Of a stretch of DNA of 9,566 nt, positions 1 to 5,487 are shown piece after piece (position 1 is the stretch's first letter; each line of letters begins with the position of its first letter). Source of the stretch: Caryophanales bacterium UBA6331. GTDB taxonomy: Bacteria; Bacillota_I; Bacilli_A; RF39; UBA660. The translations under genes and the position numbers were made by a program. Where the stretch lies: contig DJSP01000021.1 in NCBI GenBank assembly GCA_002438065.1, forward strand, positions 1 to 9,566, written 5' to 3'. The notes beneath the pieces were generated by a model, which saw only the letters and a list, made by a program, of their open reading frames with translations, did not search any database and was not told the DNA's origin.

Positions 1-42
1 ATGAAACTATTCACACTACCAAATATTGAAGGAGAGATAAGT

Positions 43-1128
43 ATGTCAAAATGGGATGTAGAATACCTAAAATTATGTAAAAAAATATTAACAGAAGGAG
101 TAGAAGTTGAAAATAGAACTGGTATAAACACCATGAAAATTTCTGACTATAATTTTAACTTTGATTTAAAAGAAGAATTTCCCTTCTTAACAACTAAACA
201 ACTATATTATAAAGTAGCAATTAAAGAAATTCTTTGGATTTATAAAGGAATTAATGATGTTAGATGGCTTCAAGAAAGAAACGTTCATATTTGGGATGAA
301 TGGGAAGTAGAAGAAGACGGAATTTATCGTATTTATTATCCCGAAGGAAAAGAGCCATTAAATGCTGCCACTGAACTACCAGTTTATTATAATACTGGCA
401 TAACTGGTTCTAATGGGAAAGATATTCTAGAGAAAATGTATTATGATGAACATGGTGAGTACCCAGAAAGTAATAAACCAGAAAATGCTAAACCATTAAT
501 GGCTAAAAGTACCAAAGAGGGAAAAGTTTTAAAATTCGCAAGATACTTTGGTAAAGATTATGCAAACACAATTGGTCATGCCTATGGTTATTCAATTAAT
601 AAAAGAGATATTTTTAATAGAATAATTAATTTAATTAACGCTGTTAAAAAAGATCCTACTATATCTGATGGAAGAAGAATAATTATGGATTTATGGCAAG
701 AAGATGATATTAAAGATGCAGTTTTAAAACCATGCGTATTTTGTTCAATTTGGAATGTTCTTGATGGAAAATTAAACGCTAAAGTAGTTCAAAGAAGTTG
801 CGATGTACCACTTGGTTTACCATTTAATGTAACGCAGTACTCATTCTTATTATACTTACTTGCCAAGATTACCGGATTAGAACCAGGTAAAATAAATTAT
901 TCTATTGAAGATGCTCATATTTATGTAAATCAAATTGAAGGAATTAAGGAACAATTACAAAGACGAGAAGAAATTGAGAAGGGATTAAGAGAAGATTATA
1001 AAGCTCCAGAGTTAATACTTGATGAAAACATTAAATCAATAGATGATGTTGACGATAAAAATGTTACAAACGTAAAAGTATTAAATTATAAACATCATGG
1101 ACCAATTAAATTTCCTCTAGCTCAATAA
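43..1128 (+). CDS. thyA: Thymidylate synthase (ThyA) with a large small-domain insertion
   Basis: Converts dUMP to dTMP with 5,10-methylene-THF as one-carbon donor and reductant, releasing DHF. Seen, numbered from the ATG at 1: ENRTG (phosphate-binding Arg), IWDEW at 97-101, DGRRI (the Arg pair reaching the partner subunit), KPC with catalytic Cys245, QRSCDVPLGLPFN (dUMP binding), AHIY, and a C-terminus resembling the usual mobile end. I prefer the ATG at 43: GGAG at 31-34 lies 8 nt before it, family homology starts there, and no ribosome site is visible for the ATG at position 1, which is the window edge. The protein is then 361 aa, against about 264 aa in E. coli. Most of the excess is a block of roughly 80 residues between IWDEW and NTIGHAYG (about residues 106-188). 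The catalytic core is intact, so it should be active. First visible gene of the thyA-folA-queA-tmk operon; the upstream promoter is outside the window. Confidence 0.95.
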   Translation: MSKWDVEYLKLCKKILTEGVEVENRTGINTMKISDYNFNFDLKEEFPFLTTKQLYYKVAIKEILWIYKGINDVRWLQERNVHIWDEWEVEEDGIYRIYYPEGKEPLNAATELPVYYNTGITGSNGKDILEKMYYDEHGEYPESNKPENAKPLMAKSTKEGKVLKFARYFGKDYANTIGHAYGYSINKRDIFNRIINLINAVKKDPTISDGRRIIMDLWQEDDIKDAVLKPCVFCSIWNVLDGKLNAKVVQRSCDVPLGLPFNVTQYSFLLYLLAKITGLEPGKINYSIEDAHIYVNQIEGIKEQLQRREEIEKGLREDYKAPELILDENIKSIDDVDDKNVTNVKVLNYKHHGPIKFPLAQ

Positions 1129-1130
1129 CT

Positions 1131-1628
1131 ATGGTATCAATAATAGCTGCCGTCGGAAAAAATAACGAACTAGGTCTAAATAATAACTTAATATGGCATT
1201 TATCAGGTGATATGAAATTTTTTAAAACAATGACTACAGGAAAAACAGTAATTATGGGACGAAAATGTTTTGAAAGTTTGCCAAATATATTACTTAATCG
1301 TAAAAATATAATTATTACTAGTAATCCAAATTATAAAGTTAATGGAGCAATCATAATTAATTCAATTAAGGATACAATAACATATATTGAAAATAGTGAA
1401 GAAGACATCTTTATAATTGGTGGTGCTAAAATATATGAAGAATTTTTACCATATGTTCAAAATATTTATTTAACCGAAATAGATGCTGAGTCTTTAGCTG
1501 ATGTTTATTTTCCTAATTTTGATAAAAATAATTTTAATAAAGAAATACTTGCAACAAATGAAGAAAAAGGTATAAAATATCAAATGTGTTTATATAGAAA
1601 AAAGGTGTTAAAAAATGAAAACAGATGA
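1131..1628 (+). CDS. folA: Dihydrofolate reductase
   Basis: Reduces DHF to THF with NADPH, recycling the DHF made by the thymidylate synthase encoded just upstream. Seen: IAAVGKNNELG at the N-terminus (Met20-loop region), Trp22 and the proton-relay acid Asp27 at the E. coli positions, VIMGRKCFESLP (NADPH-binding segment), IFIIGGAKIYEEFLP (second glycine motif) and YLTEIDA. At 165 aa it has the usual length for the family. The ATG lies 2 nt after the thyA stop and no Shine-Dalgarno sequence precedes it (CCTCTAGCTCAATAACT), so translation is probably coupled to thyA, which would tie the two activities stoichiometrically. The gene ends with TGA and overlaps queA by 14 nt. The TGA stop, with TGG used for Trp, supports the standard genetic code. 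Confidence 0.96.
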   Translation: MVSIIAAVGKNNELGLNNNLIWHLSGDMKFFKTMTTGKTVIMGRKCFESLPNILLNRKNIIITSNPNYKVNGAIIINSIKDTITYIENSEEDIFIIGGAKIYEEFLPYVQNIYLTEIDAESLADVYFPNFDKNNFNKEILATNEEKGIKYQMCLYRKKVLKNENR

Positions 1629-2640
1629 TTTTGATTATAACTTACCAGAAGAACTTATTGCTCAAACTCCTCTTAAAGACCGTTCATCTTCAAGATTAAT
1701 GGTTATGGATAAAAAAACTGGAGAAATAGAGCATAAACATTTTTATAATATAATTGATTATTTAAATCCGGGCGATGCTTTAGTTATTAATGATTCTAAA
1801 GTAATACCTGCAAGAATTATTGGAATTAAAGAAGAAACTGGAGCTGTAATTGAATTATTACTTTTAAACGATCATGGAGAAGATATATGGGAATGTTTAG
1901 CTAAACCTCAAAAAAGATTAAAAAAAGGAACTGTTATCTCATTTGGCGATGGTTTATTAAAAGCAAAAGTACTAGAAATAAAAGAAGAAGGTATAACTCT
2001 TGTTAAACTAATGTACGAAGGAATTTTACTTGAATTATTAGAAAAACTAGGAACAATGCCTCTTCCACCATACATTCACGAAAAACTAGAAAATCAAAGT
2101 AGATATCAAACAGTTTATGCTAAAGATTATGGCTCAGCAGCTGCACCAACTGCTGGACTTCATTTTACCCCTGAGTTATTAAAACAAATAGAGGATAAAG
2201 GAGTTCATATTGTTAGGATAACACTTCATGTTGGACTAGGTACATTTAGACCTGTTAACGTAGAAGATGTAACTAAACATGTTATGCATACTGAACATTA
2301 TGCTATTAGTAAAGAAGCCGCTGATATTTTAAATAAAGTTAAAGAAAGTGGTCATGAAATTATTGCGGTTGGTACAACCAGTGTTAGAACTTTAGAAACT
2401 AATTTATCTAGACATAATAAATTTACTCCTGAAGTTTCATCAACTAATATCTTTATTTATCCTGGTTTCAAATTTAAAGCAATAGATCATTTAATAACTA
2501 ATTTTCATTTACCAAAAAGTACATTAATTATGTTAGTATCAGCATTATCAACTAAAGAAAATATTTTAAATGCTTATAATATTGCAGTTCAAGAAAAATA
2601 TCGTTTCTTCTCATTTGGCGATGCAATGTTTATTAAATAA
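1615..2640 (+). CDS. queA: tRNA preQ1(34) S-adenosylmethionine ribosyltransferase-isomerase (QueA)
   Basis: Transfers and isomerises the ribosyl group of S-adenosylmethionine onto preQ1 at tRNA position 34, giving epoxyqueuosine in the queuosine pathway. Seen: FDYNLPEELIAQ with DRSSSRLMV at the N-terminus, PGDALVINDSKVIPAR, MPLPPYI, YQTVYAKDYGSAAAPTAGLHF (second half from residue 173), HVGLGTFRPV, HTEHY, GTTSVRTLE and ITNFHLPKSTL. These are the family's hallmark blocks in the usual order. The 341 aa are full length. The start overlaps the end of folA by 14 nt, with AGGTG at 1603-1607 placed 7 nt before the ATG. No ruvB, tgt or other queuosine gene lies beside it here. Instead it sits between the folate/dTMP genes, probably for shared expression only. 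Confidence 0.96.
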   Translation: MKTDDFDYNLPEELIAQTPLKDRSSSRLMVMDKKTGEIEHKHFYNIIDYLNPGDALVINDSKVIPARIIGIKEETGAVIELLLLNDHGEDIWECLAKPQKRLKKGTVISFGDGLLKAKVLEIKEEGITLVKLMYEGILLELLEKLGTMPLPPYIHEKLENQSRYQTVYAKDYGSAAAPTAGLHFTPELLKQIEDKGVHIVRITLHVGLGTFRPVNVEDVTKHVMHTEHYAISKEAADILNKVKESGHEIIAVGTTSVRTLETNLSRHNKFTPEVSSTNIFIYPGFKFKAIDHLITNFHLPKSTLIMLVSALSTKENILNAYNIAVQEKYRFFSFGDAMFIK

Positions 2641-2649
2641 AGGAGATTT

Positions 2650-3321
2650 ATGAATAAAGGAAAATTAATAGTAGTAGAAGGTGCTTGTGATGGTATTGGA
2701 AAATCTACTCAGTATGAATTACTTTATAAGAGTTTATTAGAAGATAACTACGAAGTTTGTAGACATCACTTTCCATCTTATGGTACCATGGAAGCAGCAC
2801 CAGTAGAAAAATTCTTAAGAGGTGAATTAGGTAGTCCTAAAGATATATCCCCTTATTTAGTTAATAGTTTATATGCTGTAGATAGAGCTATAACTTGGCA
2901 AACTTCCTTAAAGCCAGAATATGAACAAGGAAAAATAATTTTATTAGATAGATATACAACTTCAAGTTTAATTTATCAATCAGCAACAATTGAAGATATA
3001 GATGAAAGAAAAAAATTTTTAGATTATATAACTGACTTTGAATATAACAAATTAGGTATTCAAAAACCAGATGCAGTAATATTCTTATTTGCACCATTTG
3101 AAATTGTAACTAAAATGCGATTAGCAAGAAAACAAAATGATGGAATTGAAAACGATGTCTTTGAAAAAGACTTAGAACTAATGAAAAAGATTTATGAAAA
3201 CGCTGTATTTGTAGCAAATTATTTATCATGGAATATCATTAATTGTGCCGAAAACAACGAAATGAAAAGCATTGAGGATATTCATAAAGATATAAAAAAA
3301 TTAGTTAAAAAATTGAATTAA
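2650..3321 (+). CDS. tmk: dTMP kinase (thymidylate kinase family)
   Basis: Phosphorylates dTMP to dTDP with ATP, the step after thymidylate synthase, which fits its place in the thyA-folA operon. Seen: an N-terminal beta strand followed by a P-loop at 10-21 (EGACDGIGKSTQ), DRYTTSS at 100-106 (the DRY/DRH motif that contacts substrate phosphate), DAVIFLFAP, and a lid segment with MRLARKQNDGIENDVFE. The 223 aa match the family. The P-loop has five residues between its first Gly and GKS, where the canonical EGxDGxGKST has four. I recall similar GACDGIGK loops in other Firmicutes homologues, so this is probably a subfamily trait and not damage. AGGAG at 2641-2645 lies 4 nt before the ATG, directly after the queA stop. 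A deoxyguanosine/deoxyadenosine kinase is less likely given the neighbours. Confidence 0.88.
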   Translation: MNKGKLIVVEGACDGIGKSTQYELLYKSLLEDNYEVCRHHFPSYGTMEAAPVEKFLRGELGSPKDISPYLVNSLYAVDRAITWQTSLKPEYEQGKIILLDRYTTSSLIYQSATIEDIDERKKFLDYITDFEYNKLGIQKPDAVIFLFAPFEIVTKMRLARKQNDGIENDVFEKDLELMKKIYENAVFVANYLSWNIINCAENNEMKSIEDIHKDIKKLVKKLN

Positions 3322-3368
3322 CAATACTTACTTACATATAATAGTAGAGAATATACTTATGAAACATC

Positions 3369-3397
3369 TTGACATTTTGCCAATAAAATAGTATATT
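3369..3397 (+). promoter_or_regulatory. Strong sigma-A-type promoter of the RNA antitoxin
   Basis: A perfect -35 TTGACA (3369-3374), a 17-nt spacer and a -10 TATATT (3392-3397) predict transcription starting near 3404, about a dozen bases before the first pseudoknot repeat. The placement fits constitutive high expression of the antitoxin. The 47 bases between the tmk stop and this promoter show no convincing terminator, so read-through from the upstream operon is possible. Confidence 0.85.
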
Positions 3398-3416
3398 TAA
3401 AGTGCATTTGAGAGTA

Positions 3417-3467
3417 AATGTTTCTCGCTTCCGGGTGGCTAGCGAGTAATAAATAATCCCGGTCGGC
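3417..3467 (+). repeat. Antitoxin repeat unit 1 (51 nt)
   Basis: First of two direct tandem units. Bases 3417-3465 are identical to 3468-3516, 49 in a row, which suggests recent duplication or gene conversion. The unit is much richer in G+C than the flanking DNA and folds as an H-type pseudoknot (5-6 bp stem plus 5 bp stem). Confidence 0.93.
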
Positions 3468-3518
3468 AATGTTTCTCGCTTCCGGGTGGCTAGCGAGTAA
3501 TAAATAATCCCGGTCGAA
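3468..3518 (+). repeat. Antitoxin repeat unit 2 (51 nt)
   Basis: Second tandem unit, directly abutting unit 1 with no spacer and identical to it over 49 nt. It keeps both pseudoknot stems and runs into an AAAATG boundary and then the terminator. Confidence 0.93.
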
Positions 3519-3526
3519 AATGTATT

Positions 3527-3562
3527 AAAACTTTACCAAATATGGTGGAGTTTTATTTTTTT
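3527..3562 (+). terminator. Rho-independent terminator between antitoxin and toxin
   Basis: AAAACTTTACCA (3527-3538) pairs along all 12 positions with TGGTGGAGTTTT (3543-3554), including two G-U pairs, around a 4-nt AATA loop, and is followed by ATTTTTTT. In type III systems such a terminator makes most transcripts antitoxin only, with occasional read-through producing toxin mRNA. It probably sets the antitoxin excess here, because no good promoter is seen between it and the toxin. Confidence 0.88.
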
Positions 3563-3593
3563 ATATGTTAAAATAATAGCTATGGAGAAAAGA

Positions 3594-4076
3594 ATGCGAA
3601 TAAAAACTGGTTACTTATATCATATAAAAGACGAATATTTTAATAAAATAAATGACAAAAACTTAATGCAAAATCATGAAAGAGGAAAAAAACGACCAAC
3701 TTATTTTACTATTAAGGATGGTAAAATATTATGGTTTATCCCAGTTAGTTCAAAAGTAGAAAAGTATAAAAAAATTGTTAATAATAAAATAAAAAAATAT
3801 GGTTTTTGCAATACTATTTTAATTGAAAAAATATTTGAAGAAGAATCAGCAATATTAATTCAAAACACATTTCCTACTTTAGAAAAATATATTGATCATG
3901 TTCACATTAAGGATGGAAAACCTGCAAGAGTACCAGAAAAATTAGAAAAAATAATATATAAAGATTTTAAAGAAGTAATGGAATTGCATAATAGAGGAAT
4001 TAAAGTGTTTTTTACCGATGTTGATAAATTAAAGCAACAAATGTTAGAGGAAAAAATGTTAAAAAATAGTAATTGA
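3594..4076 (+). CDS. cptN: Type III toxin-antitoxin endoribonuclease toxin, CptIN/ToxN-AbiQ-like
   Basis: Predicted sequence-specific endoribonuclease that cuts cellular mRNA and its own antitoxin precursor, and is held inactive by bound pseudoknot RNAs. Seen: YLYHIKDEYF at 7-16, GKKRPTYFTI, ILWFIPVSSKVEKYKK with SSK at 52-54 (the Ser/Lys-rich P-x-S-S-K strand where ToxN-type toxins carry active-site residues), FPTLEKYI, and a C-terminal helix FFTDVDKLKQQMLEE. There is no signal peptide or membrane segment. From memory the sequence best resembles the CptIN branch; family choice is less certain than type III assignment. I start at the ATG at 3594 (160 aa) because GGAG at 3584-3587 lies 6 nt before it. 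The in-frame ATG at 3582 overlaps that ribosome site and has none of its own. Known systems act in plasmid maintenance or phage abortive infection. Confidence 0.85.
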   Translation: MRIKTGYLYHIKDEYFNKINDKNLMQNHERGKKRPTYFTIKDGKILWFIPVSSKVEKYKKIVNNKIKKYGFCNTILIEKIFEEESAILIQNTFPTLEKYIDHVHIKDGKPARVPEKLEKIIYKDFKEVMELHNRGIKVFFTDVDKLKQQMLEEKMLKNSN

Positions 4077-4101
4077 ATAATATATCAAGACATGATAAAA
4101 T
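4073..4101 (+). promoter_or_regulatory. Probable promoter of the orphan antitoxin
   Basis: TTGAAT (4073-4078) overlaps the toxin stop codon. A 17-nt spacer leads to TAAAAT (4096-4101), giving a predicted start near 4108, just before the third antitoxin repeat. It is weaker than the first antitoxin promoter but has the same spacer length and is placed the same way. Confidence 0.55.
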
Positions 4102-4107
4102 ATCATG
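4091..4107. promoter_or_regulatory. 17-bp perfect palindrome over the orphan -10
   Basis: CATGATA-AAA-TATCATG is a perfect inverted repeat with 7-bp arms. It covers the -10 hexamer predicted for the downstream small RNA. It could be an operator, or a weak hairpin at the end of the toxin mRNA. No T-run follows, so it is unlikely to be a terminator. Confidence 0.4.
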
Positions 4108-4115
4108 AAGATGTA

Positions 4116-4163
4116 AATGTTCTCGCTTCCGGATGGTGCGAGTAATAAATGAGTCCGAAGGAA
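4116..4163 (+). repeat. Diverged antitoxin repeat unit 3 (48 nt)
   Basis: Dispersed copy of the 51-nt unit, about 0.7 kb from it. It is 3 nt shorter (one T before the first stem and two bases in the loop lost) and differs mostly in the loop and the 3' pairing strand. The first stem is unchanged. Confidence 0.88.
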
Positions 4164-4171
4164 AATGTATT

Positions 4172-4204
4172 AAAACTTTACCAAATATGGTAGAGTTTTT
4201 TATT
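4172..4204 (+). terminator. Terminator of the orphan antitoxin and of the toxin mRNA
   Basis: AAAACTTTACCA (4172-4183) pairs with TGGTAGAGTTTT (4188-4199) around AATA, followed by TT and further T-rich bases. Bases 4162-4191 are identical to 3517-3546. The one stem difference (G3547 to A4192) swaps a G-U pair for an A-U pair. It should also end toxin read-through transcripts. Confidence 0.85.
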
Positions 4205-4306
4205 ATATTTTACAAAAGTGTGATAATACCTCATATTAAAATAATTTCACTAAAAAATTAAAACAAAATTTATGTTCAATTATAACTTATAAGCAAACAA
4301 ATACCC

Positions 4307-4335
4307 TATTCAAAAATCTAATTTTAGTTTATAAT
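4307..4335 (+). promoter_or_regulatory. Promoter of the cysteine desulfurase-thiI operon
   Basis: A consensus TATAAT at 4330-4335 with a poor -35 (TATTCA, 4307-4312) at 17 nt predicts a start near 4342 and a short leader carrying AGGTGAT (4348-4354). The rest of 4205-4306 is AT-rich and shows no gene or clear structure. Confidence 0.55.
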
Positions 4336-4359
4336 TAACAAAGAAGCAGGTGATAAAAC

Positions 4360-5487
4360 ATGATTTATTTAGACTATAGTGCCACAACTCCCGTATTACC
4401 CGAAATATTAAATAGTTTTAATAAAGTATGTACAGAATATATAGGAAATCCTAATAGCATGCATTCATTAGGAATTAAATCAAAAGAACTTTTAAACAGT
4501 GCTACCAAACAAATAGCCCAGGTTTTAAACATAAAAACAAATGAAATAATATATACAAGTGGATCAACTGAAAGTAACAATATTGCCCTAATAGGTACCG
4601 CATTTGCTAAAAAGAAACAAGGAAATCATATTATAGTTTCTAAATTAGAACATGAAAGTATCTATGGAATATGTAAATTTTTAGAAGAAAATGGTTTTAT
4701 CATTGATTATGTTAACAATACCAAAGATGGCATAATTGATTTTGATGATTTAAAAAGCCTAGTCACTAAAGATACTATTTTAGTATCAATTTGTGCAGTA
4801 AATAGTGAACTCGGAATAAGACAACCACTTAAAATAATTAAACAAATTATTAAGAAAGAAAATCAAAATTGCGTTTTCCATAGTGATATGACTCAAGCAC
4901 TAGGTAAATGTCCAATCAATTTAAATGATGTCGATTTAGCCAGTTTTTCTAGTCATAAAATTTATGCTCCTAAAGGAGTAGGAATGCTTTATAAGAGTTC
5001 AAATGTTAACATCAAACAATTAATGTATGGATCAAATGGTGAATTTAGACCAGGTACTCCAAACTTACCAGGAATAGTAACATTTAGTAAAGCAATTAGA
5101 CTAGCAACAGAAGATTTAAATAAAAAAGAAGATAAAATTAGAAAATATAATCAAAAAATAGTAGAACATTTAAAAAAATATCCTAAGATTTTAATTAACA
5201 ACACCAATAATTCAATTCCTAATATGGTAAATATTTCACTTATGGATATTAAACCCGAAACTTTTGTTCATGCTCTTGAAAAACATGAAGTATACGTTTC
5301 ATCAAATACTGCTTGTGCTAGTGGTAAAATATCTAATGCCGTTTTAGGTATATATAATGATAAAGTTAGAGCCCTAACAACAATTAGAATAAGTTTATCT
5401 TATTTAACAACGAATGAAGAAGTAGAAGAATTTTTAAATATATTTGATGAAGTCTATGAAAAATTAGAGGAGTTAAGAAATGTTTAG
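4360..5487 (+). CDS. Cysteine desulfurase (NifS/IscS family, probable ThiI partner)
   Basis: PLP enzyme that removes sulfur from cysteine as a protein persulfide and passes it to acceptors. Seen: the N-terminal YLDYSATTP, TSGSTESNN (PLP phosphate binding), EHES with His98 over the cofactor ring, SSHK with Lys200 as the PLP Schiff-base lysine, and SNTACASG with Cys319 as the persulfide cysteine. At 375 aa it is full length. It lies two genes before thiI; in Bacillus subtilis the dedicated desulfurase NifZ is encoded next to ThiI and feeds 4-thiouridine synthesis. I infer the same role here and not general Fe-S assembly, since no iscU, sufU or hscA is nearby. AGGTGAT stands 5-11 nt before the ATG. 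The gene overlaps the next one by 8 nt. Confidence 0.93.
   Translation: MIYLDYSATTPVLPEILNSFNKVCTEYIGNPNSMHSLGIKSKELLNSATKQIAQVLNIKTNEIIYTSGSTESNNIALIGTAFAKKKQGNHIIVSKLEHESIYGICKFLEENGFIIDYVNNTKDGIIDFDDLKSLVTKDTILVSICAVNSELGIRQPLKIIKQIIKKENQNCVFHSDMTQALGKCPINLNDVDLASFSSHKIYAPKGVGMLYKSSNVNIKQLMYGSNGEFRPGTPNLPGIVTFSKAIRLATEDLNKKEDKIRKYNQKIVEHLKKYPKILINNTNNSIPNMVNISLMDIKPETFVHALEKHEVYVSSNTACASGKISNAVLGIYNDKVRALTTIRISLSYLTTNEEVEEFLNIFDEVYEKLEELRNV

Larger units (their letters stand above)
3404..3562 (+). ncRNA. Type III RNA antitoxin precursor (CptI/ToxI-like), two pseudoknot units
   Basis: Predicted transcript running from the TTGACA/TATATT promoter through two tandem 51-nt units to the terminator at 3527-3562. 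In each unit a first stem CTCGCT/AGCGAG (3424-3429 with 3441-3446; 3475-3480 with 3492-3497) closes a loop whose CCGGG (3431-3435; 3482-3486) can pair with a downstream CCCGG (3458-3462; 3509-3513). An A/T-only 11-nt linker joins them, giving a classic H-type pseudoknot. In known type III systems the toxin nuclease cuts the precursor into single units that then bind and inhibit it. The ATGT motif at each unit edge (T at 3419, 3470 and 3521, spaced exactly 51) marks likely processing boundaries; the exact cut site is inference. Repeats, terminator and following toxin gene together define the system. Confidence 0.85.
4108..4204 (+). ncRNA. Orphan third antitoxin RNA (single diverged pseudoknot unit)
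   Basis: Downstream of the toxin the antitoxin module recurs: AAATGTTCTCGCTTCCGG, then stem CTCGC/GCGAG (4122-4126 with 4138-4142), a shorter loop, TAATAAAT in the linker, and a near-identical terminator. The second pseudoknot stem is now CGGA (4130-4133) with TCCG (4154-4157), where the upstream units have CCGGG with CCCGG: both strands changed and pairing was kept. The unit measures 48 nt between its ATGT boundaries (T at 4118 and 4166) instead of 51. No toxin gene or recognisable remnant follows it before the next operon. It may be an expressed extra antitoxin, a decoy, or the remains of a second system; expression is inferred from the promoter and terminator only. Confidence 0.72.

Noticed and set aside
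2888..3097. Minus-strand open frame of 69 codons
   Set aside because: It lies wholly inside tmk in antisense, has no ribosome site or recognisable motif, and reflects AT-rich codon composition. The same applies to the minus-strand frames at 4374-4580, 8840-9040 and 9087-9299.
3417..3518. CRISPR array
   Set aside because: The units abut with no variable spacer, there are only two, and no cas gene is nearby.
3404..3562. Riboswitch (preQ1 or SAM pseudoknot type) related to nearby queA
   Set aside because: It lies downstream of queA, is present as identical tandem copies, lacks the preQ1-I/SAM-II consensus as I know it, and is followed by a toxin-like gene, which fits a type III antitoxin better.
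3582..3593. Earlier ATG of the toxin gene
   Set aside because: The ATG at 3582 overlaps the GGAG that serves the ATG at 3594, and no ribosome site precedes it.
4205..4306. Remnant of a second toxin gene after the orphan antitoxin
   Set aside because: Read in all frames, no toxin motif such as YHIKDE or PVSSK is visible; the stretch is plain AT-rich intergenic DNA.
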